64,000 nt of DNA, taken from positions 1 through 64,000 of the forward strand of contig NZ_JABKDD010000016.1 of the NCBI RefSeq assembly GCF_013623905.1, written 5' to 3'. Source of the DNA: Brevibacterium sediminis (GTDB lineage: Bacteria > Actinomycetota > Actinomycetes > Actinomycetales > Brevibacteriaceae). Shown here one piece after another: positions 36,592-44,528 of this stretch; positions within the stretch are counted from its first letter, which is position 1; every line of letters begins with the position of its first letter. Made by a program: the position numbers and the translations under genes. The notes beneath the pieces are model-generated. The model saw only the letters and a program-made list of their open reading frames with translations. It was not told where the DNA came from and searched no databases.

Positions 36592-37620
36592 GTGAAATCG
36601 ACTCTGAAGAATCGGGCGGTTGCTGCGGCCGCCTCAGCTCTGACTATTGCTCTGCTCGCTGTCGGCTGTGCCGCCGAGGGTGACAAGGGCGCCGACGGGG
36701 ACGCCGGAAACAAAGATGTTGCGACAGGAGGCGAGGCCTTCGGCACTGCTGATGAGGAGACTGCGAAGCTCGGCAGCGATGCCGAGGCCGGGGTCTTCCC
36801 GCGGATGGTCAAGCATGCCAATGGCACGACGGAGATCGAGAAGAAGCCCGAGCGCGTCGTCGTCCTCGACACGGGAGAGCTCGACGATGTCCTGTCGCTG
36901 GGCATCACACCCGTCGGCATGGTGACGACCGAAGGCGCCAGCCCGGTGCCGAGCTATCTCGAAGACCAGGTCAAGGGAGTCGAGACGGTCGGCACGATTC
37001 AGGAGCTTGATCTCGAGAAGATCGCCTCACTCGAACCTGACCTCATCCTCGGCAGCCAGCTGCGCGCCGACAAACTCTATGACGAACTCGACTCCATTGC
37101 TCCGACGGTGTTCTCGATCCGTCCCGGTTTCCCGTGGAAGGAGAACTTCCGCCTCGTGGGTGAGGCGATGGGCATGGAAGACGAGACGACGAAGGAGCTT
37201 GAGGAGTACGCTCGCGAGGCTGGAGAGCTCGAGGACTCCGTCGACGGCGACCCAACGATCTCGCTCGTGCGTTTCATGCCTGATCGCCTCCGTCTGTATG
37301 CGAACCAGTCGCTCATCGGAGTCATCCTCCACGATGCCGGGTTCAAGCGCCCGAAGAACCAGGACGTCGACGAGCTCGCCGTCGAGATCTCTCCGGAGAA
37401 CCTCGACCAGGCGGCCGGCGATTATGTCTTCTACACCAGCTATGGCGATCCGGAGGCGACCGGGGAGAAGAAGGCACTCGAATCGAGCCAATGGAAGGGT
37501 CTCGACGCGGTCAAGGACAGCAAAGCCATCCGCGTCAATGACGATGTCTGGTTCCTCGGACTCGGCCCGACCGGGGCCGGTCAGATCCTCGATGATCTGG
37601 AGGACCACCTCGGCGAGTGA
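36592..37620 (+). CDS. Iron-siderophore ABC transporter substrate-binding lipoprotein
   Basis: A 342-residue FecB/FhuD-type binding protein. The signal peptide ends in the lipobox LLAVGC (Cys26), so the mature protein is anchored to the membrane. EKKPERVVVLDTGELDDVLSLGITPVGM and SLEPDLILGSQLRADKLYDEL are typical of the two lobes of class III binding proteins. The GTG start directly follows an iron box and has no Shine-Dalgarno. No permease or ATPase gene is adjacent, so the rest of the importer must be encoded elsewhere. Confidence 0.9.
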   Translation: MKSTLKNRAVAAAASALTIALLAVGCAAEGDKGADGDAGNKDVATGGEAFGTADEETAKLGSDAEAGVFPRMVKHANGTTEIEKKPERVVVLDTGELDDVLSLGITPVGMVTTEGASPVPSYLEDQVKGVETVGTIQELDLEKIASLEPDLILGSQLRADKLYDELDSIAPTVFSIRPGFPWKENFRLVGEAMGMEDETTKELEEYAREAGELEDSVDGDPTISLVRFMPDRLRLYANQSLIGVILHDAGFKRPKNQDVDELAVEISPENLDQAAGDYVFYTSYGDPEATGEKKALESSQWKGLDAVKDSKAIRVNDDVWFLGLGPTGAGQILDDLEDHLGE

Positions 37621-37698
37621 ATCTCCGAGAGATTTCGCAGTGACGGCGAAGAAATCGCCTCTATGCTGACTCTCATCATCTGACTCGGAGAGGTCACC

Positions 37699-38400
37699 AT
37701 GGGATCAGCAGCCGCTGCGAGAGGCGACGACGGGTTCGTTAAGGAACTCGACCGGAATTTCAAAGGGCGCGAAAGCGGCCCATCGGGCAGTGCTGCGGTC
37801 ACTCCTCTCGTTGTCATCGGCGGGGTTCCCGGGGCAGGCAAGACCGAAGCACTCAGAGTATTACGGGGCCGATCGCCTCGGGTGCGGTCGGCGGACCCGG
37901 AGGGCGTGCGACGTCAGCTGCGTCAGTGGATGCCGTGGTTGCCATACGCGCTCGTTCGACCGATTCTTCACACGATCGCCCACCTCCGCGCGCTTGCGCT
38001 CATGCTCAACAAGGGCGGCGGACCGCTGGTCATCCATGATCCGGGCACCCGCCGATGGAGTCGCCGACTCATTGTGAGCCTCGCAGGGATTCTCGGATAT
38101 CGACCGATGATCGTCTTCATCGATACGGATCGAAATTCCGCGCTTCGCGGTCAGGCGCAGCGGAAGAGGGTCGTCAGAGGCCGCGCCTTCGATCGCCATT
38201 GGAGGCGCTGGGGCGAACTGCGCGAGCGCATCCTTCGTGGTGACAGCCTCGGTGACGGTGAACCCTGGGATCGTGTCGTGCTGTCGCATCGGGACGCTGT
38301 TGTCGATGATGTTCTCGGCCTGCTCGATACCGCAGCGGCTGTAGGATCTCGTTACTCTTGTCAGAAGCTCACCGAGGTGACCTTGGACATGACAACTTGA
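37699..38400 (+). CDS. P-loop kinase-like protein of unknown function
   Basis: A 233-residue soluble protein with GGVPGAGKT (Walker A) at residues 41-49. VRSADPEGVRRQLR and a later QRKRVVRGRAFDRHWRRW, rich in Arg, recall small-molecule kinases of the zeta-toxin/AAA_33 type, with a lid of basic residues. GAGAGGT precedes the ATG. No toxin or antitoxin neighbour is visible, so I would not call it a toxin. Its last codons form the left arm of the hairpin at 38389-38431. Confidence 0.7.
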   Translation: MGSAAAARGDDGFVKELDRNFKGRESGPSGSAAVTPLVVIGGVPGAGKTEALRVLRGRSPRVRSADPEGVRRQLRQWMPWLPYALVRPILHTIAHLRALALMLNKGGGPLVIHDPGTRRWSRRLIVSLAGILGYRPMIVFIDTDRNSALRGQAQRKRVVRGRAFDRHWRRWGELRERILRGDSLGDGEPWDRVVLSHRDAVVDDVLGLLDTAAAVGSRYSCQKLTEVTLDMTT

Positions 38401-38436
38401 GGAGACCACTTTCGTCTCACTAAGTTGTCATTTTCT
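38389..38436 (+). terminator. Terminator hairpin at the end of the kinase-like gene
   Basis: ATGACAACTT at 38389-38398 and AAGTTGTCAT at 38422-38431 are exact inverted repeats followed by TTT. The right arm with GTCTCACTAAGTTGTCA (38414-38430) is 15/17 identical to 46490-46506, so this may also be a mobile-element end. Confidence 0.6.
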
Positions 38437-38719
38437 TCCAGTACCTACCACAGAGTAGATGAAAGCCTAAAGATGAGCTATCGCGGTGCAACATTGCGTA
38501 AAGGAGTGAGCGCCCGCTTTGCGGTCAAGTCGCTCGGGTAAAGTCATATCACCTACGAGTGTTCGACGACGAGCAGGATCCGCCTACTGTCAAGGGAGCT
38601 TGGATTGACCAGGTCCACGCTCGTCAGCGATCTCAATGTCTGACCTCTGCCTGCCAACATCAGGGCTCACAGGCGGTGGAAGTGCATCCGATCTCATTTA
38701 ACCTGTAATCATGCCATGA

Positions 38720-38929
38720 AAGTCATACGACGTTCGCACACTGAGGGCGAAAGCCATCTCCTCGCTGCGGACTGGCGTCACAGCGTTCAACGCACTGGAA
38801 AACAATGGAAGAGTGACCACAGTCTTGATCCATCTTAAGCACTGTTTCGAAATGCTCCTCGAAGCAGCGCTGCTCGCTACTGGAGACAAGAATGTCTTTG
38901 ACAAAGGGAAACGAGTAGCCACAGATTGA
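38720..38929 (+). pseudogene. Fragment of a DUF3644-type protein
   Basis: Sixty-nine codons bounded by stops on both sides read KAISSLRTGVTAFNALENNG, then a segment with HLKHCFEMLLEAALLATG and NVFDKGKR. This resembles the N-terminal part of DUF3644 proteins, in which a conserved helix with HxxHAxEMLLKA-type sequence follows the AFNSxxx segment. No start codon and no C-terminal part are present. Family recognition is from memory of its pattern and should be treated as moderate. Confidence 0.5.
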
Positions 38930-39008
38930 ACCGTCCTTAGTTTGATTGAGGGTGTGACAGATATCCGGAAGGACGGCCCTTTTACCGAACCCGAAGGATC
39001 CTACCGAG

Positions 39009-39328
39009 CTCCACGCGCGTACCACACGGTTGGCGGTGGAAGCTCGCCGAGACCCTGCGATGCGCAACGGGGCGATCGCTCGGATCGCTGAACAGACCGG
39101 TGTCCACAAGGAAGCTCTACAGACGTGGGTCAAGCGCGCTTAAGATGACGATCTGCCCACGACGCCGATCGACTCCACAGCTCGGATCCGGCAACTGGAG
39201 GCTGAGAATCGGGGGCTGAAGAAGGCGAACGAGATCCTCCGGTCAGCGACCGCGTACTTCGGCAAGGCGGAGTTCGACCGCCTACGGAAGTGATCGTCGC
39301 TTTCCTCGACGAGCACAAAGACCTATAG
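39009..39328 (+). pseudogene. IS3-family transposase orfA relic with the start of orfB
   Basis: The frame ending at 39293 reads ARIAEQTGVHKEALQTWVKRA, then a TAA at 39141-39143, then STARIRQLEAENRGLKKANE and ILRSATAYFGKAEFDR. This is the helix-turn-helix and leucine-zipper part of IS3-group OrfA. OrfB begins by overlap at 39290 with VIVAFLDEHKD and stops at 39326. The rest of the element is missing, so it is an old remnant. Confidence 0.85.
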
Positions 39329-39391
39329 GGCACTGCGCTACACACGACCAATGACCCTGAAGCCGAAGCGGCCGGCATCCGTGAAGTCGAC

Positions 39392-39688
39392 TTGGAGATA
39401 AAGTTCTACATGGGAAAATATGACCTGGCCGACAAATCAAACGTTAACCGCACCCGAGCCACAGCTCTGCGCAGGCACTTGGGACTAGACAATGACGACG
39501 ACCATTTTTCGCACCTCTTTCGACTAGGTACCCAGAAAACGTTGCGACACTCGGACAACGCGCTACGAGCGATGCGAGATGCGCTACGCCAAGTTGATAT
39601 AGAGAGGGTCTGGGCAGCGCACCGTCCTATCTCAGCAAAAGTAGCCGACAGTCTTCCTGCATGTGACCAACTAGGCAGCGCCCAGTAG
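39392..39688 (+). CDS. Short hypothetical open frame in the decayed region
   Basis: Ninety-eight codons from an ATG, rich in Arg, Asp and Leu, with AT-richer codon use than the core genes. I see no known motif, no signal peptide and no membrane segment, and no convincing Shine-Dalgarno. It may be a gene fragment like its neighbours. Confidence 0.3.
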   Translation: MEIKFYMGKYDLADKSNVNRTRATALRRHLGLDNDDDHFSHLFRLGTQKTLRHSDNALRAMRDALRQVDIERVWAAHRPISAKVADSLPACDQLGSAQ

Positions 39689-39760
39689 GTAAAAGTAAGG
39701 AACTACGCTCTGATCGCCTCAGAAGGGGCCGGATGACCCGCATTGTTTGACTGTGGAGCT

Positions 39761-40426
39761 TCAGCCAGCATCGCGATCTACCATCAGGTCCGCGACGACC
39801 GGCGCGAGTGCGACACCCAGGGCGTGGTGCTGGTCGGCGTCGAGATGCACGCCGTCGTGCTTGCTGCTGGTGGTGATCGTGTTCGAGTCGAAAAAGACGC
39901 AGTCGGTGTCTTCGCTGACCTGTCGAATTGCCTGCGCGAGACCCTGTGCGGCGATATCCCCGCCCGCGAACTTCGGGCCGATCGGTCCTCGAGGGTTGTC
40001 AAGCTGCGGGGGCGCGATGACGAGAATCGGCGGGGTAGGCATCCCGGGCTCGATCGGCGCTGTCCTGATCGCGTTGATGAGCGCTGCGATGCCCATCGCG
40101 GAGTGCCAGGGTTTGTGCTGGTGCATGGATTGGAAGTCGTTCGTGCCGAGTAGGAGAATCACGAGGTCGAGCGGGGATTGCGCTTCTATGACCTGTTGGA
40201 TGCCGCTGAGGGCGTTCCGCCCAGGTTTGTATGGGTCGTCGAAGGCGGTGCGACGCCCGTTGAGACAATCCTCCGTAAGCCGGATGCGACCGTCCCTTCC
40301 CGCGTTGAGCGCGGCGTGCAGGACTCCGGGCCAGCGCTCTTCGAAGGGAAGTCGCTGCCGAGTCGTCGGGACTATGCCCCAGGTCAGCGAGTCCGAGTAC
40401 ACAAGGATGTGCTTCGTCGTTGGCAT
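39761..40426 (-). CDS. SGNH/GDSL-family hydrolase
   Basis: A 221-residue esterase-fold protein. YSDSLTWG at residues 9-16 is the serine block I (GDS replaced by SDS, as in many arylesterase-like members), LLLGTNDFQ near 93 is block III with its Asn, and DGVHLDADQH near 195 gives the catalytic Asp and His. There is no signal peptide, so it acts in the cytosol. GGAGACAAG lies upstream of the ATG. It is followed upstream by the ArsR-type regulator on the same strand, 38 bp apart. Confidence 0.88.
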   Translation of the reverse strand: MPTTKHILVYSDSLTWGIVPTTRQRLPFEERWPGVLHAALNAGRDGRIRLTEDCLNGRRTAFDDPYKPGRNALSGIQQVIEAQSPLDLVILLLGTNDFQSMHQHKPWHSAMGIAALINAIRTAPIEPGMPTPPILVIAPPQLDNPRGPIGPKFAGGDIAAQGLAQAIRQVSEDTDCVFFDSNTITTSSKHDGVHLDADQHHALGVALAPVVADLMVDRDAG

Positions 40427-40464
40427 CTTGTCTCCTTTGCGTTGCCGTCGTTCTCTTTACGCGT

Positions 40465-40992
40465 TCACGGGTCCGGAAGGAGGATCGTGGCGAGGTTGAC
40501 GCGTTGCTGACCGTCCTCCCGTTCCGTCAGGTAAGGGGCCAGTAGCTCGGCGAGGCTGGACTGGATCGTGGCGAGATCCTCCCTGTTCACGTACAAGGGC
40601 GTTCGCGCGAAACCGACCAACTCACGGGCTTCGGGAGAACCCGCGCTGAGGAAACGATCGAAGTCACCCGTGACGTCTCCCAAGAAAGTCAGGAAGGCTG
40701 TGTTTAGCTGCGCGCTGCTCATCGCAGAAAGCTCGGCGTGGTCAATCGCTGCCATCCGGTCCCCTAGCGCCAAGGTTCGCTCGATCGCGCCACGAGATCT
40801 GCGCTCATTGACCACGGCGACAACCTCGGCATCGAGGAGGGCCGCTACATGTCGATAGAGCGTGGCCTGCGGGATATCCGGGAGCGCCTCGCGCAACTGT
40901 GCCGTCGTGCGGTTGCGACCACCCAGCTGCTGGATGATCCGTAATCGCACGGGGTGCAGCACGACCTCTGCCAGAGCAGTCTTGTCCGGCAC
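40465..40992 (-). CDS. ArsR-type winged-helix regulator
   Basis: A 175-residue regulator with the HTH near the N-terminus (LHPVRLRIIQQLGGRNRTTAQLREALPDIPQATLYRHVAAL) and a helical C-terminal domain. The pattern is that of the HTH_20/ArsR group that controls neighbouring ABC transporters. It is divergent from the PH-like/ABC genes, and a perfect 15-bp palindrome lies between them. The SGNH gene may form one transcript with it. Confidence 0.82.
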   Translation of the reverse strand: MPDKTALAEVVLHPVRLRIIQQLGGRNRTTAQLREALPDIPQATLYRHVAALLDAEVVAVVNERRSRGAIERTLALGDRMAAIDHAELSAMSSAQLNTAFLTFLGDVTGDFDRFLSAGSPEARELVGFARTPLYVNREDLATIQSSLAELLAPYLTEREDGQQRVNLATILLPDP

Positions 40993-41007
40993 CTTGACTC
41001 CTCACTG

Positions 41008-41022
41008 TTATCATTATGATAA
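41008..41022. promoter_or_regulatory. Perfect palindrome, probable operator of the ArsR-type regulator
   Basis: TTATCA-TTA-TGATAA lies 15 bp before the regulator start and 41 bp before the divergent PH-like gene. It is well placed to repress both. Confidence 0.65.
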
Positions 41023-41063
41023 TGTTCTCGTTACGATTCTATTCTAGCGATCAGGAGAGAACG

Positions 41064-41423
41064 ATGACGAACATCACGTACGACCAAACGGGAGTACACG
41101 TGCAGTTTCCCGGCTGGGAGGCGACGATGACGGGCTTGCCGAAGCTGTCAATTCCGAGGGCGGCGATCCGTGGTGTAACGAGCGAGCCGGGATGGACTTC
41201 CGAGATCCTCGGGATGAAATCCGGTCTCGTCATCTCTGGCTACCGCAAGCTGGGCACGTTCAGACACCCTTCGGGAGTGCGGCGCCTAGTCTCGATGAAG
41301 CGCGGTCACCCGCTGCTGCGGATCGCCGTCGACCGGGCCGCCGTCGGGTTCGACGAGGTCCTCCTGAGCACCGATGCTGCAGAGTCGATCGCGGCAGACC
41401 TCCGATCGGACGTGCACTCTTGA
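41064..41423 (+). CDS. Hypothetical PH-domain-like protein
   Basis: A 119-residue protein without membrane segments. The order of strands around HVQFPGWEATMTGLPKLSIPRAAIRGV and FRHPSGVRRLVSMKRGHPLLRIAVD recalls bacterial PH-like proteins seen next to ABC exporters. AGGAGAG precedes the ATG. The stop codon overlaps the TTG start of the ABC ATPase gene (TTGA), so the genes are translationally coupled. Confidence 0.65.
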   Translation: MTNITYDQTGVHVQFPGWEATMTGLPKLSIPRAAIRGVTSEPGWTSEILGMKSGLVISGYRKLGTFRHPSGVRRLVSMKRGHPLLRIAVDRAAVGFDEVLLSTDAAESIAADLRSDVHS

Positions 41424-42138
41424 ACGCTGCGATCGAGGTAGAGGCGCTCTCAAAACGGTTCGGGGCAGTCGTTGCGCTCGAAGATGTCACCTTGAAGGTC
41501 GAGAACGGGCGCGTCGTCGGGTTCCTCGGGCCCAATGGGGCAGGGAAATCGACGCTCATGCGCGCACTACTCGGCCTAGTTCGCTCCGACAGCGGTGAGG
41601 CTCACATTGCTGGCCTTCCGTATGCCCACCTGCCTGCGCCCGCAAAGACCGTGGGCGCGGTCCTGGACATTGCCTCAGCGCATCCACGCATGACGGCACG
41701 CGCTCACCTTCACACGTACGTGGCACTCGGAGGAATGGACCGGTCGCGGGTCGACACCGTGTTATCCCTCGTGGGGGCGCAGTCGTACGCCGATCGTCGG
41801 ATCGGCACCTTCTCCACCGGGATGCGCCAGCGCCTCGCGCTGGCCACCGCGATGCTCGGCGACCCGGACATCCTCGTGCTCGATGAGCCGTCGAACGGTC
41901 TCGACCCAAGCGGAAGCGCCTGGCTTCGCACATTCCTGCGCGAGTTCGCCGATGCTGACGGCGCGCCGTACTGCTCTCCAGCCATGTGCTCAACGAGGTT
42001 GAGCACACGATCGACGACGTCATCCTCATCGACCGAGGCCGCACCGTCTGGGCTGGCGCACTCGAACGACTCGTAGCGCAAGATGCTCCCCTCGAAGAAG
42101 CCTTCCTGCGCCTCACGCAGAAAGGACTCCTCCTATGA
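41420..42138 (+). pseudogene. ABC-2 type exporter ATPase with a frameshift
   Basis: From the TTG at 41420 the frame encodes GPNGAGKST (Walker A) at residues 37-45, FSTGMRQRL (signature) near 135 and ILVLDEPSNGLD (Walker B) near 155. After DGAP the frame becomes senseless, while the next frame continues the family sequence with LLSSHVLNEVEHTIDDVILIDRG to a TGA at 42138. One base is missing around 41959-41967. The stop overlaps the permease ATG (ATGA). Either the gene is broken or the read has an error; programmed slippage is less likely. Confidence 0.85.
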
Positions 42139-42929
42139 ATGCCGTCTATGGCGAAGTCGCGCGACTGAGCGGCACCGGAGTAGCACTGCGGTCGACACTG
42201 GTTGCGCTCGCGTGTGGTGGCGGATTGCCGCTTCTCCTTGCGCTCACCGGACCGCAGAACGCCCAGCCTCCCATGCCGGACATCGACACCCCCGAAGGCG
42301 TTGGATTCGTGCTCGGCATCGGAACCGTGCTTCTGTTCGTCCCCGCGCTGATCGGGACCATCGCGATCACAAACGAGTATCGACACCGCACGATCGGCAC
42401 GACGTTCCTCGTCGTTCCTCGTCGGGGTCGAGTACTCACAGCCAAGCTCGCCGTGTACACAGCGCTGGGCATTGTCTACGGAATGGTCGCATCCCTGTCG
42501 GCCTTCCTCGCCCTGATCGTCGCAACATGGATGCGCGGTGTACCGCTGGGCGTCAATGTGGTGAATCTGGTACCGGCACTCATACAGCTCAGCCTCGCCG
42601 CTGCCGCCTACATGCTGCTTGGAGTAGGGATCGGCGCGTTGGCGCGTTCACCCTTCGTCGCGATCGGCGTCGTGCTCGGCTACTTCCTGTTCGTCGAGTA
42701 CGTCCTGATGATGGTTCCCGGCGTCAATGCGATCTACCCGTTCCTGCCGGGCGGCGCGACGGCATCGCTGACGAGTTTCGACTTCCTCACCGGCGCGATC
42801 GCGAGCCAGACAGCGCTGACGCCTGCGACGATGGTCTCACCTGTGCTCGGCGCTGCGATCCTCGTGGCATACGCGGTCATCGCGGCGATTCTCGCCATCT
42901 TCGTTCCCCTTCGGCGAGACCTGAGGTGA
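42135..42929 (+). CDS. ABC-2 type transporter permease
   Basis: A 264-residue membrane protein with six hydrophobic segments, including TIAITNEYRHRTIGTTFLVVPRRGRVLTAKL, the conserved loop of ABC-2 exporter permeases (EYRxxTIxTTL type). It overlaps the ATPase gene by 4 bp, so both are translated together. The pair probably exports a peptide or drug under the upstream ArsR-type regulator. Function now depends on whether the frameshift in the ATPase gene is real. Confidence 0.85.
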   Translation: MNAVYGEVARLSGTGVALRSTLVALACGGGLPLLLALTGPQNAQPPMPDIDTPEGVGFVLGIGTVLLFVPALIGTIAITNEYRHRTIGTTFLVVPRRGRVLTAKLAVYTALGIVYGMVASLSAFLALIVATWMRGVPLGVNVVNLVPALIQLSLAAAAYMLLGVGIGALARSPFVAIGVVLGYFLFVEYVLMMVPGVNAIYPFLPGGATASLTSFDFLTGAIASQTALTPATMVSPVLGAAILVAYAVIAAILAIFVPLRRDLR

Positions 42930-42960
42930 ACGGATCCAGGGTCTCGCCGAACGGGAGCCT

Positions 42961-43368
42961 CTATGGCTGCACATACGCGCTCGCGTAGTCCTCACTGGGA
43001 GCCACGGGCTGGATGATGTCGAGCAGCACACCATCGGGGGCAGCAATGATGAAGTGCCGCTGACCGAAGTCCTCGTCGCGAAGCGGTAACACCACGTTCA
43101 CCTCTGTTCTGCCGGCCAGCTGCTTGTGGACGGCATCGACGTCGCTGACTTCGAGGTTGACGATCACTCCTCGGGGAAGTTCACGGTATCCGGCCGGCAC
43201 CGTGGAGTGATCGTGAGCCAAGATCGCCAGCTCGAACTCGCCTAAGCGCAAGCTGACATACCAGTCGGATTCAAAGGTCGTCTCAAAACCGATGAAGTCG
43301 CGGTAGAAGGACGCCGCGGCGTCGACATCGCGAGACATGAGCACGGGATAGAGGCTGGTGACGGACAT
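42961..43368 (-). CDS. VOC-family protein (glyoxalase / bleomycin-resistance type)
   Basis: A 135-residue single-domain VOC protein. SLYPVLMSRDVDAAASFYRDFIGFE opens the first half, and FGQRHFIIAAPDGVLLDIIQP closes the second. Small members bind or inactivate toxic compounds, including bleomycin-type drugs and fosfomycin, but key metal ligands are not clear enough to say which. AAGGAG precedes the ATG. It is divergent from a TetR gene with symmetric motifs between, so it is probably induced by a ligand of that regulator. Confidence 0.85.
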   Translation of the reverse strand: MSVTSLYPVLMSRDVDAAASFYRDFIGFETTFESDWYVSLRLGEFELAILAHDHSTVPAGYRELPRGVIVNLEVSDVDAVHKQLAGRTEVNVVLPLRDEDFGQRHFIIAAPDGVLLDIIQPVAPSEDYASAYVQP

Positions 43369-43376
43369 TGCACTCC

Positions 43377-43430
43377 TTTACGTACGATATGCATGTAACG
43401 AAGCCAGCATACATACACACTGTACGTAAA
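43377..43430. promoter_or_regulatory. Paired TetR operator half-sites
   Basis: TTTACGTA at 43377-43384 and TACGTAAA at 43423-43430 are exact inverted repeats 38 bp apart. Each is next to a further imperfect mate (ATGTAA at 43394, ATACAT at 43409), so two operators, one per divergent gene, are likely. Confidence 0.55.
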
Positions 43431-43441
43431 GGAAGAGGACC

Positions 43442-44020
43442 ATGCCCCGCGCCTCCGCAGCCGACGCCGCCCAGACAGCCCAACGCATCCTCGATTCCGC
43501 GAAGGAACTCTTATCAGCGCGAGGCTTCAGCGAAGTCTCCGTCGATGATGTCGCCCGGGACGCCGGGGTCACACGGGGGGCGGTCTACCACCACTACCGG
43601 AACAAGGTCGCGCTGTTCGGCGAAGTCGCCGCCCGACTCCAAGCCGACGTCGCACGAGCTGTCGTCGCGGCGGCCGAGAATGCAGACCCGCAGCCTCACG
43701 AACAGCTCAAGGCCGGGTCGCACGCATTCCTCGATGCGATCACGAACGGAGCCGCCATGCGCATCCTGCTCATCGATTCACCAGCAGTGATCGGCTGGCA
43801 GGAATGGCGCCGACTTGACGCAGAGAATTCGGCGACGCATCTGCGAGAGGCACTACGTGAGGCAGGAGTTGCAGAAGACATCCTCGATGCGTCGACCGCG
43901 CAACTCTCCGGCGCGATGAACGAAGCAGCCCTGTGGACAGCCCAACAGAACGACATCGACCTGGCTCGTCGACAGTCTCATCGGGCCCTTGACAGACTGC
44001 TCACGGCCTACGTGTCATAG
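43442..44020 (+). CDS. TetR-family transcriptional regulator
   Basis: A 192-residue regulator. The HTH lies at residues 12-58 (ILDSAKELLSARGFSEVSVDDVARDAGVTRGAVYHHYRNK), close to the AcrR/TtgR type. AAGGAAGAGG lies upstream of the ATG. It is divergent from the small VOC gene, which it likely controls, and its stop overlaps the convergent MarR gene by 6 bp. Confidence 0.88.
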   Translation: MPRASAADAAQTAQRILDSAKELLSARGFSEVSVDDVARDAGVTRGAVYHHYRNKVALFGEVAARLQADVARAVVAAAENADPQPHEQLKAGSHAFLDAITNGAAMRILLIDSPAVIGWQEWRRLDAENSATHLREALREAGVAEDILDASTAQLSGAMNEAALWTAQQNDIDLARRQSHRALDRLLTAYVS

Positions 44021-44491
44021 AGCCGACTCTGGAGCATGGGAGAGTTTTCCAGAGATTCGCACGATGTCGAGGAGGTCGCGCGCGTCGAGCCGATCGGCGA
44101 AGCGGCGGCACACGGATTCCAAGTGCACGGCAGTCGCTCCACGAAGGGCGTCGAGACCGAGGGGGGCGAGTACGAGCAGACAGCCGCGACCGTCTGCCGG
44201 GTCGGGATCACGGCGAATCAGCTCTCGCGCTTCCATCCTGCCGGCGTGACGCGAGAGCCTGCTCCGCGACCACCCCATCTTCTGCGCTTGGGCATGCAGT
44301 GTGCTCGTCATCTCCGGCGCTTCGACCAGGGTGCTGAGCACCTCGTAGTCGGGCTCCGAGAGACCCGACGCTGCAAGGTCGTGCACCACACCGGCCTGCA
44401 CTGCGATCGTCATGCGACGAAACGCGCGCCAGGCGACTTCCTCATCCTCGTTCAACCACGGCGCCGCGGACCCCATCCTTTTCGTTGACAT
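44015..44491 (-). CDS. MarR-family regulator, divergent from the FMN reductase-GNAT gene
   Basis: A 158-residue MarR protein; the winged helix spans about residues 40-115 with MGWSRSRLSRHAGRMEARELIRRDPDPADGR. The start ATG lies in TTACATGTCAA, an inverted copy of the start region of the gene on the other side. No Shine-Dalgarno is present and a TAGAAT -10 box lies six bases before the ATG, so the transcript is probably leaderless. It should repress itself and the divergent oxidoreductase in response to an unknown ligand. Confidence 0.85.
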   Translation of the reverse strand: MSTKRMGSAAPWLNEDEEVAWRAFRRMTIAVQAGVVHDLAASGLSEPDYEVLSTLVEAPEMTSTLHAQAQKMGWSRSRLSRHAGRMEARELIRRDPDPADGRGCLLVLAPLGLDALRGATAVHLESVCRRFADRLDARDLLDIVRISGKLSHAPESAL

Positions 44492-44528
44492 GTAATCATT
44501 CTACGATCTATGCTCGTTTACATGTCAA
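44485..44528. promoter_or_regulatory. Interleaved bidirectional promoter with mirror-image start regions
   Basis: TTGACATGTAA (44485-44495) and TTACATGTCAA (44518-44528) are exact inverted repeats. On the plus strand TTGACA (44485-44490) and TATGCT (44509-44514) are 18 bp apart and TATGCT ends seven bases before the ATG at 44522. On the minus strand TTGACA (44528-44523) and TAGAAT (44503-44498) are 19 bp apart and TAGAAT ends six bases before the ATG at 44491. Each -35 box thus overlaps the start codon of the opposite gene, and both arms are probable MarR sites. Confidence 0.75.

Larger units (their letters stand above)
38437..39760. other. Decayed accessory region without an intact recognisable gene
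   Basis: AT-richer than its surroundings. It contains a DUF3644-like fragment, an IS3 orfA/orfB relic and one short open frame of unknown meaning, listed separately. A stretch around 38555-38660 also reads like protein on the plus strand (FDDEQDPPTVKGAWIDQVHA) but has no start and no family I recognise. Confidence 0.6.

Noticed and set aside
37699-38400. P-loop protein considered as a zeta-type toxin of a toxin-antitoxin pair
   Set aside because: No antitoxin-sized gene lies next to it and the fold similarity rests on the Walker A motif only.
41008-41022. TTATCATTATGATAA considered as a Zur box
   Set aside because: It is AT-rich and superficially similar, but it lies between an ArsR-type gene and its divergent ABC module, far from the zinc genes, so it is more likely that regulator's own operator.
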